From Siniperca chuatsi (lineage: Eukaryota > Chordata > Actinopteri > Centrarchiformes > Sinipercidae): DNA of 64,000 nucleotides. Shown piece after piece: positions 46,001 through 57,027 of the stretch. The stretch lies in the NCBI RefSeq assembly GCF_020085105.1, contig NC_058057.1, positions 21,565,860-21,629,859 on the forward strand. Direction: 5' to 3'. Under the pieces are notes generated by a model that searched no databases, was not told where the DNA came from, and was given only the letters and a program-made list of their open reading frames with translations. How positions within the stretch are numbered: position 1 is the first letter of the stretch; each line of letters begins with the position of its first letter. Made by a program: the position numbers and the translations under genes.

Positions 46001-47729
46001 AAATTCTGTTAAAATTGAAGTATGACACTATAAAACACACTTAATTAAAATGCATGGTAAGTATCTATATAAAAACATGAATCTTTCTTTACTGCAGCCC
46101 ATCAAATTACTGTAAAACAATATCTTTGCATACCTGAACACGTTACAGGTGTGTCAGCAAAAGGCAGCAGAACTTGAATAAATCTGAAAAACATAAAGAA
46201 GAGTTCACACTGAGTGATCACACACATATTGCACATATTGAATTTGTTTAAGGCCTCTGTATACTTCATCAGAACTGCTTGTCAGATGGTCTAATAGCTT
46301 CAGAAACCCCCTCACAACACGTTGTACAAACTAGTTGCAGAGCCCAGCCCTAAGACTGATTCTGATATTTTGTAGATTAACTATCTGAAAATTTGTTTTC
46401 AGGCCACACCATTTAGACCATAATGAAGGTAGAAATAAATCCGAAAATGTTACTGAACAGTTAAATTAATAAATAAAAGGCGAAGTTTTGTTTTGTTATT
46501 TTATGAATACTTTAATGAAAATCTTTGGTTGGTGGCTAGTCAAAAATTCCCCAGATCAGCATAGTCCCGCTGGGGGACTCTGAACACCAAAATCTTGGTT
46601 ATGACCCTATATATAGGTCCTTTAGACCAAAACATTGTATGAAATAAATCAGCTGCAAGGAACACAGTGTGCCATTTTTTTTACTGCAGCCCACAAAGTA
46701 AGATACTGACGGCAGTTTACATCAGTTACATTACAATGTGATTAAATATATATATATTTTGTATTGTATGATGTATTATTTTGTGCTTGTGGGTGAAAAC
46801 TGTGGTATTTTCTCAAAAATCAACCCAAAATATGTCACTTATCCTCCTTATACAACTTCTATGTCTAAAACCTACAGGCATCTGAAATATTATTGATAAT
46901 ATTATTAATTATTATTGCATAATTGGGCCTTGAGAGACTTCAAGGATAAATTAATTTAAATCTTTTTGTCCTCTGGAAGCCTGGTCCATCTATAGCAAAT
47001 GACTTCAGTGTAACTTCCAGCTGAGTTAGACTGAATCCAAACTATTCTTTGCCACAATAGCTTCACTTAGCTTCGGACGAATGCCATTTCAGGTCTATTT
47101 GTATCCATGGAAGACAAACAAGTACCAGGAACCCCAGCTAACAGAAAGCATTGTGGATGAGTTGCCTATTCTCTGGTAGAATAATGATGACAAAACAGGA
47201 ATTCTGCCCTTGTTCAGGGGAACACATCCTGGGGCAACAAGGGAACAGAACAATAATAGCTTTTCCTAAAAATATAAGGGCCTGACAGAGGAGAGTTTCC
47301 ATTACAATGGCCTCTATATACTATATTTTATGGAGCTCTTTTGGTCTGTTTTTCGCAATGACCTTTGCTAATAAACATTTTAATGAAGATGAAGTTGATA
47401 TACAGTACTGCAAATAAAATTGCAGACAATATCTGCAGAGCTGTTTTTAAATCTTTTATGGCAAGTCAGTCTAAGTCTTCACAAGCAAATTGCAGGTCAG
47501 TTGAAAGTATTTCATGTTTCTGCATGCTGACCATTAAATGACTTGACATTTGGATATTTTGCTTAAAAGCTGTAATATTGTTTTTACATAGTTACATACC
47601 AAGTCATTTCAATGCATATGCTTAAATATTAATGGTGTGTGGCCATTCAAGATCCGCCTGTTGCTGTTTGTTTTATGTATTTTTATTGTTCTGAGATTTT
47701 GCCAAAATCAAGTTAAAACTTAACTTTAT
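43086..47729. other. Intergenic, no gene recognised
   Basis: About 4.6 kb of AT-rich spacer. Open frames of 65-110 residues (for example 43314-43649) lack domains, codon bias or splice context. Stretches at 44200-44520 and 45280-45740 are slightly GC-richer and free of the repeats seen elsewhere. A short (AC)n is at about 45662-45676. Confidence 0.4.
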
Positions 47730-47835
47730 TTTTGCTTTCAGTCTCAAGTCAAGTCAATTCTTTTAGGGAGTCAAGTCTCAATTAAGTAAATTCATAGATA
47801 ACTCAAATCCAAGTCAAGTCATTTTTGTGACTTAA
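47730..47835. repeat. AAGTCAAGTC-rich repeat
   Basis: 'tctcaagtcaagtcaattc', 'gtcaagtctcaattaagt' and 'ccaagtcaagtcatttttgtgactt' form an imperfect internal repeat with a 'gtcaagtc' core, a common dispersed sequence in fish. Confidence 0.5.
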
Positions 47836-47854
47836 ATTTGCATTAATTGATTTT

Positions 47855-48060
47855 TTTGGCCACTTGGGGGCAGTGAAACAAGCTTTAAACACAACATTGA
47901 CATATCATCACCGTATAAAGTTGAATCTGGCAAACTTGTTAGCAAACAGTTGCCTATTTACACATCCAGCAGACACGGAGCAACATTAGCATTTATTTAG
48001 AGTCGTATTTCTGGCCACCTGAAATGAATGTAAATCCAATATTCACTCTCACCTGATCAG
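47855..48060. repeat. Interspersed repeat (GCTAACAAGTTTGCC family), copy 3
   Basis: 'cttgggggcagtgaaacaagc', 'aacttgttagcaaacagttgcctatttacac' in outline, 'gagcaacattagcattt' and 'gagtcgtatttctggccacc'. Same orientation as copy 1 at 2600-2990. Confidence 0.6.
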
Positions 48061-49667
48061 TTTATTTGGAACTTGATAATCGCAGTCCTGTCACCATCAT
48101 GTCTTACTGTCTTCACCATGGATCCTCCATCAACTCCTCACACACCTCAACCACACAACATACAGGCTGTCTTTACTGTGTTATCGAGTGGCCCTTTGAC
48201 ACATGGTGCTATTTTGAAATCCAAGCTCACATGGGAGGATATAGGAGCATCTCCCGGACAAGGCGAGTGGCGGCTGAACGTCCAGACTGTTGGATGGGTG
48301 GATACCAGCCATCTTGACCCACACCCTGAGCCCGCTAACAGAGGTACAGCAGCCGCCTTGACTAAGTGCATTCCCCGAGCCGCTGACCCAAATCCCTGCT
48401 TGACCCTGGCTGATAAACTATGCTATAGATAGACCAGTGCAGAGTTTTTCCCTTTAAAATAAGAGTTAGTAACAAAAGTTTCCACCACAACAAAAGTTTT
48501 TTTGAGGTACTACAGTCCATGTTGTGGGCCATAAAGGTTTATGGAACCCAAAACCCCCATATACGTATGTTCTTTCCAATCAACCTAGCACTATCAATTT
48601 TTCATCACTTAATATCACCAGTATTTTATTAATATATTAATATGTTCACACAACAGTTAATTTCCAGTCCATTTCCTCCACAAATGTATTCGTCTTAATG
48701 AAAAACGTGAACAGCATTCATACAAAGAAATACAACTTCCACAACACAAAAAACACCAAACTTCACTGAAAGTCTTAAAACAAGAATAATCATCATCAAA
48801 ATGCATTAGAGTTTATCTACATCACATAGAAATTTGGGTACTATTGATAATTTGATTTGATTGATAAATGTTAACCAAACAGCTTCTTATTCATATTATT
48901 TAAGGTATTTAGAGAACAGACTAAGACTGATATTTTAGATATAAAAATCAAATAGTTTTAAAGTATCACATATGATAAATCCTAAATAGGTTGCTAAAGT
49001 GAAGGAAGTGTACTGTGTGTAATTGATTGTATACCAACAAGTTGAAAAGTATTGAACTGTGGTAAAATTACTGTAAAAGTTATGATTTAATGAAACAAAA
49101 GTGAGATGGACCAAATTTAGTAGGATGAGTGTAAGCGACAGTAAGACATAAAAAGACAGACAGGAAGATAAGATTTGGGGGCTTCAGGAGGCTCCAGGTT
49201 TGGCGTTGAGCTAAGCCCGGGGAAGTCTGGCCTGCATCAGCCGCCTGCAGATAGTAATTGGTCATGACTGTGAGGACCCTGCACCCGCATGTTCGTGGAA
49301 GGATGGGATTAACACGTTATGGGTGCCTCAGGACCCGGCTGAGGAGCTGATAAAATTTTTGGAGGCCTTTTTGTGGGTGATGTTCAAATGAGGCCCAAGA
49401 GAGGAAAGAAGAAATACCGCAAGTTTAACATTTTCTGGTGACTATGTTCCTCTGAAAGAAGTTCAGATGCATTTTCAAGTTCACGAAAAAGTGATGTAGC
49501 ACCCATACAGAGGTCGTTTTCATACAGTATGTAAAAGACAACAATAAAGTTGTCATCCAGCAGAAATGATACAGACCTCTTGCAGCCACTAAGTAACATA
49601 CTGTAAATGTTGCCTTATTTTGGCCTGCATTTTTAGTGTCCAATCAGCCCCATAAAGTATGTACTTG
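48061..49667. other. Intergenic, no gene recognised
   Basis: 48073-48432 is open on the plus strand for 119 codons in a GC-richer stretch, but no motif or splice signal supports a gene. 49140-49400 is another GC-richer island. The rest is AT-rich. Confidence 0.4.
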
Positions 49668-49668
49668 C

Positions 49669-50174
49669 AGTGGTGGAAAGTAACTATTAAGTCAAGTACT
49701 GAGGTATCTTTACTTTACTTGAGTATTTGCATGCTTTTGATGCTACTTCTACTTCTACTCTGCTACATTTCAGAGAGAATTATTGTATTTTTTACTCCTC
49801 TACGTTCATTTAACAGCTATAGTTACTAGTGACTTTCAGATTAAGAATTTGAATAAAAACATATGATGATGATTTCTCTAGTTTCCTCTCCCATTAATCA
49901 TCTCATAACCCCTCAGATTTCTCTTGTGACCCTTCGGAGGGGCCCAACCCCTAGATTGGAAACCACTGGACTAAACCACCTAACTGTATGTAAAGTAGTA
50001 AAAACTAGCTCCACCTTGATAGCTACAACAGTAAAAGGCTGCTTACACATTGATGCATTAGCAAGAGTAATTCATCTTATAATGTCATATAAAATAATAT
50101 GTTGTATATAATGCTGTTGTAATGCTGTTGTGTCAGTACTTTTACTTAAGTAAAGGATCTGAGTTCCACCACTG
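49669..50174. repeat. AGTACTTTTACTT fold-back element, complete copy
   Basis: Left end AGTGGTGGAAAGTAACT, right end GTTCCACCACT, with 'gtactgaggtatctttactttacttgag' at the left answered by 'cagtacttttacttaagtaaagg' at the right. An insert of the GTTCCCAATC family (49863-49975) sits inside. Confidence 0.7.
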
Positions 50175-50179
50175 GGTGC

Positions 50180-50245
50180 TTCGATGATCCCCGAAAGAGT
50201 TTCCCTTCGGGGATCAAGAAAGTATTTCTGATTCTGACCGTTTGC
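50180..50245 (-). repeat. Interspersed repeat family H fragment
   Basis: Reversed copy of 'gtcagaatcagaaatactttcttgatccccgaagggaaactc' in outline, matching 14805-14860. Confidence 0.6.
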
Positions 50246-50376
50246 ATCATGTGAAGGTGTCAGTGTCAAGTAGTCTTTATTAACAGGAACATGTGACCTT
50301 CTATGATGTTCATTGCAGTTTAAAGATAATGTTTGTCAAGTTTGAATTCACTTTCCTTTCTTTTCTGTACTTCTTC

Positions 50377-53142
50377 CATCCATCCATCCATCCATCTTCT
50401 TCCGCTTATCCGGGGCCGGGTCGCGGGGGCAGCAGTCTAAGCAGGGACTCCCAGACTTCCTTCGCCCCAGACACTTCCTCCAGCTCCTCCGGGGGGATCC
50501 CGAGGCGTTCCCAGGCCAGCCGAGAGACATAGTCCCTCCAGCGTGTCCTGGGTCTTCCCGGGGCCGCCTCCCGTGGGGACATGCCCAGAACACCTCCCGA
50601 GGAGGCGTCCAGGAGGCATCCGGATCAGATGCCCTAGCCACCTCAGCTGGCTCCTCTCGACGTGGAGGAGCAGTGGCTCTACTCCGAGCTCCCCCCGTGT
50701 GACTGAGCTCCTCACCCTATCTCTAAGGGAGCGCCCAGCCACTCGGCGGAGGAAGCCCATTTCGGCCGCTTGTATCCGCGATCTTGTCCTTTCGGTCACT
50801 ACCCAAAGCTCATGACCATAGGTGAGGGCAGGAGCGTAGATTGACCGGTAAATCGAGAGCTTTGTCTTTCGACTCAGCTCCTTCTTTACCACAACGGTCC
50901 GATACAGCGCCCGCATCACTGCAGACGCTGCACCGATCCGCCTGTCAATCTCACGCTCCATCCGTCCCTCACTCGTGAACAAGACCCCGAGATACTTAAA
51001 CTCCTCCACTTGGGGCAAGGACTCCCCACCCACGCGAAGAGAGCAAACCACCTTTTTCCGGTCAAGAACCATGGCCTCAGATTTGGAAGAGCTGATTCTC
51101 ATCCCAGCTGCTTCACACTCGGCTGCAAACCGTCCCAGTGCATGCTGCAGGTCCTGGTTTGAAGAAGCCATCAGAACGACGTCATCTGCAAACAGCAGAG
51201 ATGAGATCCTGTGGTTCCCAAACCGGACACCCTCCGGCCCCTGACTGCGCCTAGAAATTCTGTCCATATAAATTATGAACAGAACCGGTGACAAAGGGCA
51301 GCCCTGGCGAGTCCAACATGCACCGGGAACAGGTCTGACTTACTGCCGGCAATGCGAACACAGCTCCTGCTCCGGTTATACAGGGACCGGACAGCCCTTA
51401 GCAAAGGGCCCCGGACCCCATACTCCCAGAGCACTCCCCACAAAGCGCCCGGGCACACGGTCGAATGCCTTCTCCAGATCCACAAAGCACATGTGGACTG
51501 GTTGGGCAAACTCCCATGAACCCTCGAGCACCCGATGGAGAGTATAGAGCTGGTCCAGTGTTCCACGACTGGGACGAAAACCACTCTGCTCCTCCTGAAT
51601 CCGAGGTTCGACTATCGGACGAATTCTCCTCTCTCAGTACCCTGGAATAGACCTTACCGGGAGGCTGAGAAGTGTGATCCCTCTGTGATTGGAACACACC
51701 CTCCGGTCCCCTTTCTTATACAGAGGGACCACCACCCCGGTCTGCCAGTCCAGAGGCACTGTCCCAGACCGCCACGCGATGTTGCAGAGACGTGTCAGCC
51801 AAGACAGTCCCACAACATCCAGAGACTTAAGATACTCAGGACGGATCTCATCCACCCCCGAAGCCTTGCCACCAAGGAGCTTGCCAACAACCTCAGTGAC
51901 TTCGGCCAGGGTGATGGATGAGTCCGCCTCCGGTCCCCAGCCTCCGCTTCCTCTTCGGAAGACGTGACAGCGGGATTGAGGAGATCCTCAAAGTATTCCT
52001 TCCACCGTCCGACAACATCCCCAGTCGAGGTCAACAGCTCTCCACCCGCACCATACAAGGTGTTGGTGAAGCACTGCTTCCCCCTCCTGAGCCGTCGGAC
52101 GGTTTGCCAGAATTTCTTTGAGGCCGACCGATAGTCCTCCTCCATGGCCTCTCGAACCTCTCCCAGTCCTGAGTTTTTGCCTCTGTGACCGCACGGGCTG
52201 CAGCACGCTTAGCCTGCCGGTACCTGTCAGCTGCCTCGGGAGTCCCACGAGCCAACAAGGCCCGATAGGACTCCTTCTTCAGCCTGACGGCATCCCTTAC
52301 TTCCGGCGTCCACCACCGTGTTCGGGATTGCCGCCGCGACAGGCACCAGAAACCTTGCGACCACAGCTACGAGCCGCCGCATCGACAATGGAGGTGGAAA
52401 ACATGGTCCACTCGGACTCAATGTCCCCAACCTCCCGGGATCTGGGAGAAGCTCTCCCGGAGGTGTGAGTTGTAGACCCTGCTGACAGAGGGCTCCGCCA
52501 GACGTTCCCAGCAGACCCTCACGATACGCTTGGGCCTGCCAAGTCTGTCCGGCTTCCTCCCCGCCAGCGGATCCAACTCACCACCAGGTGGTGATCGGTT
52601 GACAGCTCCGCCCTCTCTTCACCCGAGTGTCCAAGACACGCGGCGGAGGTCAGATGATACGACAACAAAGTCGATCATCGACCTCCCGCCTAGGTGTCCC
52701 TGGTGCCACGTGCACTGATGGACACCCTTGTGCTTGAACATGGTGTTAGTTATGGACAAACTGTAACTAGCACAGAAGTCCAACAACTGAACACCGCTCG
52801 GGTTCAGATCAGGGGGCCGCTCCTTCCGATTACCCCTCTCCAGGTGTCACTGTCGTTGCCCACGTGGGCGTTGAAGTCCCCAGTAGAACAACGGAGTCCC
52901 GGGTGGTGCACTGTCTAGTACCCCTCCCAGGGACTCCAAGAAGGCCTGGTACTCTGCACTGCTGTTCGGCCCGTAGGCCACCACAACAGTGAGAGACCTG
53001 TCCCCCACCCGGAGGCGGAGGGACGCGACCCTCTCGTTCACTGGGGTAAACTCCAACACGTGACGGCTGAGCTGTGGGGCTATGAGCAGGCCCACACCAG
53101 CCCGCCGCCTCTCCCCGCCGGCAACGCCAGAGAAATGGAGCG
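50377..53142 (-). mobile_element. RTE-clade LINE (Rex3-like), nearly full but dead
   Basis: Read on the minus strand, the order is endonuclease (about 53142-52847: RVASLRLRVGDRSLTVVVAY, then FLESLGG), linker, and reverse transcriptase. The RT fingers and palm lie between 52145 and 51273. The catalytic SSLLFADDVVLMASS is at about 51200, then KYLGVLFTSEGRMER, LTYGHELWVVTERTRSRIQ and LRWLGHLIRMPPGRL. The 3' end runs into (GATG)n at 50377-50396, the tail described for Rex3. The frame is broken into at least six pieces, so the copy cannot encode an active protein. GC content is far above the surroundings. Rex3 versus another RTE subfamily is judged from the tail and motif wording. Confidence 0.85.
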
Positions 53143-53510
53143 TCCAGGGGTAACACTTTACTTTAACTCCCCATATTTAGCGTTTATAAGTGGTATATAA
53201 ACATTTAATAAATGGTTAATAATACACTATAATGTTTTGTATGCAGATATAAGTGTCAACAACTATAACTCCTCCTGTGGGCACCTATTGGTGGAGGCTG
53301 GTGTATAAACAGATCATTAATGACATTATAGTAAAGCACCGTTGTAATGACATAAAATATGTCTTCATTGGAGGAGTTGTAAATGTTGACAAATACTGTA
53401 ATTTATAAATACTTTAAAATGTGTGTATACCCACATTATAGTGTGTTATAAACCATTAAATGTTTATATACTGCTTATAAATTAAATAAAGGTTAAATAA
53501 AGTTGGACCA
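53143..53510. repeat. Long palindromic MITE
   Basis: Left arm 'tttataagtggtatataaacatttaataaatgg...acactataatgt' is mirrored by the reverse-complemented right arm 'tttataagcagtatataaacatttaatgg...acactataatgt', and 'gtcaacaactataactcctcc' by 'gtcaacatttacaactcctcc'. The two halves meet near 53327. It abuts the 5' end of the RTE LINE. Confidence 0.75.
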
Positions 53511-54535
53511 GTTATTGTTTTGTCAGGGTGACAGGGAAGTTTGGATTTGTCACATGAAACTTACAAAAGGCCTGAATCTAACTGACCACAGATAGTCAAC
53601 AAATACCTAATGAAAGCAACGTAGTGAAAACCTGTTGCCAATTTGGATCAGTACTAACTCAAAGCTGAAAATGCCAATATTTACAGTTGGTTACCAGGGC
53701 TTTTCCACCTCAGCTAGAATGCATTTTGTTATAAAGCACAGACTGCTGGTACTTTTTAAAAACATTTGAACAATCACAAATAAAGATATTGGCACAGCGT
53801 GTTGGCTGTGAAGTCCAAAAAATCAGCCTTCACAAACCCAGAACAATAATTTGTGACAAATTTTGTCAAAGTTAAGACAACGGGGAATATTCACGTATAC
53901 TCATGTATTTTCACTTCTTTATTCCTAAGTCTCATTTCATCCCCTCATTCTTCTGCCACCGTTTCTTTATGTAAATTTTTCTGAGTGTGTCAGCAAACCA
54001 GAGCAGGTTGACTTCTGTACAATGTTTCAACTCAGCAGTCCCCCCCCCCGTCTTATCGTGCCCTGCAGCTTGGCTGGATCGGGCAATATAACTTGGACGT
54101 GCCCAGAGGAGAGACGCCGGTTCCTCTTTTGGGTCCACACATTGTTTCGTCTAGGCCTGTATTTACTTAGATGTAAATCAGCTCGCAATAGTGTTGCGTC
54201 CTGTCCTTGTGTAGTGGGCGGTGGACTGGGGCTCATTTGTTGGAGGAAGTCAGCTCCATCAAGATTGGAGCACTGCAGATTGTTTTCCATTATAAGGCTG
54301 TTATTGATGTGAGGGGGTGACATCATGCAGCCTCACCCTTGAAGGCAGGGTTGGTGAGAAAGAGCTCCCACATCCATTTCTTATTCATTACTCAGCACAG
54401 TAAGGATGCTGGACTTCTCATCTTTCGACAAAGGTGCACTCTAAAGAGTTACCTCACCACCTAAACTCAAACACAGGATCGGAACATGCTGTCAATCCCA
54501 AATCCATTGATAAATATTGAATTAAACTAAGCTGT
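53511..54535. other. Intergenic with a GC-richer island
   Basis: AT-rich to about 53950. 54000-54350 is GC-richer, unique in the window, and open on both strands for about 96-99 codons without any recognisable domain. No splice signals support a gene. Confidence 0.35.
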
Positions 54536-55009
54536 TAAAGGAATAGAGCAACATTTTGGGAAATAAGCTTATTGAAGCTACAGACAGCAGCCACTTAGCT
54601 TAGCATAAAGATTGGAAGCAGGGGGGAAACAGCTAGCCTGCTCTGTCCAGAGTTAACAAAATCCACCTACCAGCACCCCTAAAGTTAATTAATTTACACT
54701 TTTATAACTCGTTTGTTCAATCTGTGCAAAAACCATAGTGTAAAAACGACATGTTGTGATTTACAGGGGTTTATGTGCTGGGCTACTTTTTGACCATGAA
54801 CATTAACTTCCCAGAGTCTCTGCTGGTTGCCAGGCAGCCTGTCTCGGCCAGGAAATAGTCTGGCACACAACCTCCTGCAAAACAATGAATCTTCACCTTC
54901 TCGTCACATTTAACATACAAACATGAGAGTGGTGTCAATCTTCTCTTATCTAAATCTTGGCAAGAAAGTAAGTAAGTGGATTTCCCAAAATGTCAAACTA
55001 TTCCTTTAA
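54536..55009. repeat. Fold-back repeat family F, full-length copy 4
   Basis: Starts AAAGGAATAGAGCAACATTTTGG and ends CAAACTATTCCTTT. The centre has 'ggggggaaacagctagcctg', 'aaaacgacatgttgtgattt' and 'gtctctgctggttgccaggc'. Same architecture as 8890-9487. Confidence 0.7.
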
Positions 55010-56239
55010 TGTTTTCTGAACCTGCTGACCTTTTATGCGGGACATTTCATTCTTGACCGTTAAAATAGGGGTTTGACAAAAAAATTGTAATAACTAGCTT
55101 TTTTCTGGCGCTTTCGTTCATGCATCTCACAGTCTTAAATCAGCTGATGAAGACTGTGAAGACCAGTTAAAAGCTGCCCAACAATATTTTTGTCAGCCTG
55201 CTGAGGTTTTGTTTCCATTAGTAATATTTGTAAAGCAGCATAGTGAGCAGTAAATAGGCCTATATTTTAGTTATGATGAGTTGAGAAAAACACACATAAT
55301 GCAGATTTTTCATCTGTAAAAAGGCTTTGATTATATTAAGTATGCAGAAATACTTTCAGTTTAAATGGTCAAAAAACATACACATTTGGTCTTTAAAGAA
55401 ATCTTGTCTCATTGCATTTACCAAAAAGGTGCAGAGTAAAATACTTTTAGCTTGTTCTAACACACAAAAACACCAAATGATGGATATATGCACTCCTCCT
55501 TTGGGCCAATTAGTAACAGTTACGTCATCTTTATTACCTGTGACTGGTGGTTCCCCTGAGCCAATCAGCGTCAGTCCATTGTCTTTCTCTTAATTTCTTG
55601 GCTGTCATCTGTGTCTGATGTTAGGCATACATTTTGAACATTTCCATGATTGCTTTTTTAAATAATGCCTAGGACACAGTATTGAATAAGGGTTCAAGTG
55701 TGTTGGTGTGGTGTGCCGGCCCTCTAATAGACTGGAGACATGTCCATGGTGTAGCCAACCTTTTCCCCAATGTGAGTTTGGCTCAGAATGAGCAGGTATG
55801 ACTAATGGAAAGACACATAGCATGTATATGATGCTGTAGTAGTTTGTGATTGAATCTTGCAAAGGTGAATGGAGTTTGATGCTAAAACGCTAGTCATTTG
55901 GTATGGATAACTTTTTTTTATCTGTCTTACATGAATAAAATGCAATTTGGCACTTTCTGCACTCCACATCCATGTTTGTGCCAATTCACACACTGTGATG
56001 ATGAATAAACCAAAGAATCCCACACACTGTCCACCACTCACCACTCAGTTTATTAGCAATGTTTCAGTCCTCAAACCTTCATTAGGAAAATCTCAACCAG
56101 GAATTTTAGCTCATGAAGATCTGTTTGGTGACCCAAAGATTATTGATAAATTGAGTACAAGTAATTGACAGTGTGGGGGAGACTTTGGTCCATTTAGTCA
56201 AGAGTTTTTTATCTTATGTGCCTGTCAAAAGGACTTAAT
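55010..56239. other. Intergenic, nothing recognised
   Basis: AT-rich spacer. Small open frames on both strands overlap each other and lack motifs. No repeat recognised. Confidence 0.4.
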
Positions 56240-56525
56240 GGCGTACAAGAACTTTACTGAAACAGAAACAAAGGCTTCAGTCTCCTTTAAGAAACATCTT
56301 CTCACCTTTTTAATGTTGCTTTTAAGTAGTCTGGCCTTTACTTAATTTTACAGCAAGTTTATTTTTATTTCATTCAATCTTATTTTAAATGTTATTCATA
56401 TTATTCTACTCTATATATACTACTCTTCTACTTTATATATACACAATTTGATGCAAAACCCTTTGAGCTGCATTGTATGTATGAAAGGTGCTTTACAAAT
56501 AAAGTGAATTACTATTATTATTTTT
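56240..56525 (+). mobile_element. Decayed LINE 3' end (L2-like)
   Basis: TETKASVSFKKHLLTFL, encoded at about 56261-56310, parallels the SESVSSFKSRLKTHF end of the L2 fragment at 4520-4555. It is followed by a 3' region with 'gaaaggtgctttacaaataaag' and a short ATT run. The coding part is broken. Confidence 0.5.
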
Positions 56526-56779
56526 TGTAAAGATTATAGTTAGAAAGGGATCAATTTAGTTAGATTAAGATCAATTTAGTTCTCAAAAGATGATTAAAAG
56601 GATGAAGAAAACCTTAATGGAATACAATTTCTTGGGGTATTTTATTTATTTATTTATTTTGATAAAATTGTTATATGGCCAACAGGTGTCATGTGATTAA
56701 TTTCAGACAGCATGACTGTACAAATGAATAACGGTTATTTCAAGGAATTTCTTTCCATATTATAAAAATCTAATAAAAT

Positions 56780-56946
56780 CCAAACAATACTTATCTTTTC
56801 AATCTCTACTATTGTTCTGTAAATGAATCAGTAGCCATCGAGTCGCATGTCCTCTCCCGGCTTCCGTAGACATTCCTTCGCTGTCAGTTAGTGTGCGGTG
56901 ACAGATAACCATCGGTGAGCCACCAATCCAGCTCCAAGTGTAAATT
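56780..56946 (+). promoter_or_regulatory. Probable nudt14 promoter and 5' UTR
   Basis: The 160 bases before the ATG are less AT-rich than the flanks ('cctctcccggcttccgtagac') and lack a TATA box. Placed only by its position upstream of exon 1. Confidence 0.35.
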
Positions 56947-57027
56947 ATGGAAGAGATTAATAACATTGAAGTCGTTCCGTGCACAGAGTCCGACTATCTG
57001 AAGCCGTTCAGGGTGCACTATAACCAG
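56947..57027 (+). CDS. nudt14: UDP-sugar pyrophosphatase NUDT14, exon 1 only
   Basis: An 81-nt exon encodes 27 residues from MEEINNIEVV to LKPFRVHYNQ and ends CAG|GTGAGT in phase 0. It lines up residue by residue with the N terminus of human NUDT14 (which also reads Y-L-+-P then HY-Q before the conserved NG.QKSWDFM of exon 2). Known role: a Nudix hydrolase that cleaves UDP-glucose and related UDP-sugars in the cytosol. The Nudix box lies in later exons, which I could not find up to 64000, so intron 1 is longer than 6.9 kb. The call rests on a short match and the clean start and donor. Confidence 0.72.

Noticed and set aside
48073..48432. 119-codon plus-strand frame as a gene
   Set aside because: Two overlapping frames are equally open, no motif, no splice sites or poly(A) arrangement.
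50543..52718. Several plus-strand open frames (for example 51535-51921, 52118-52468)
   Set aside because: Reverse-strand shadows of the GC-rich RTE LINE.
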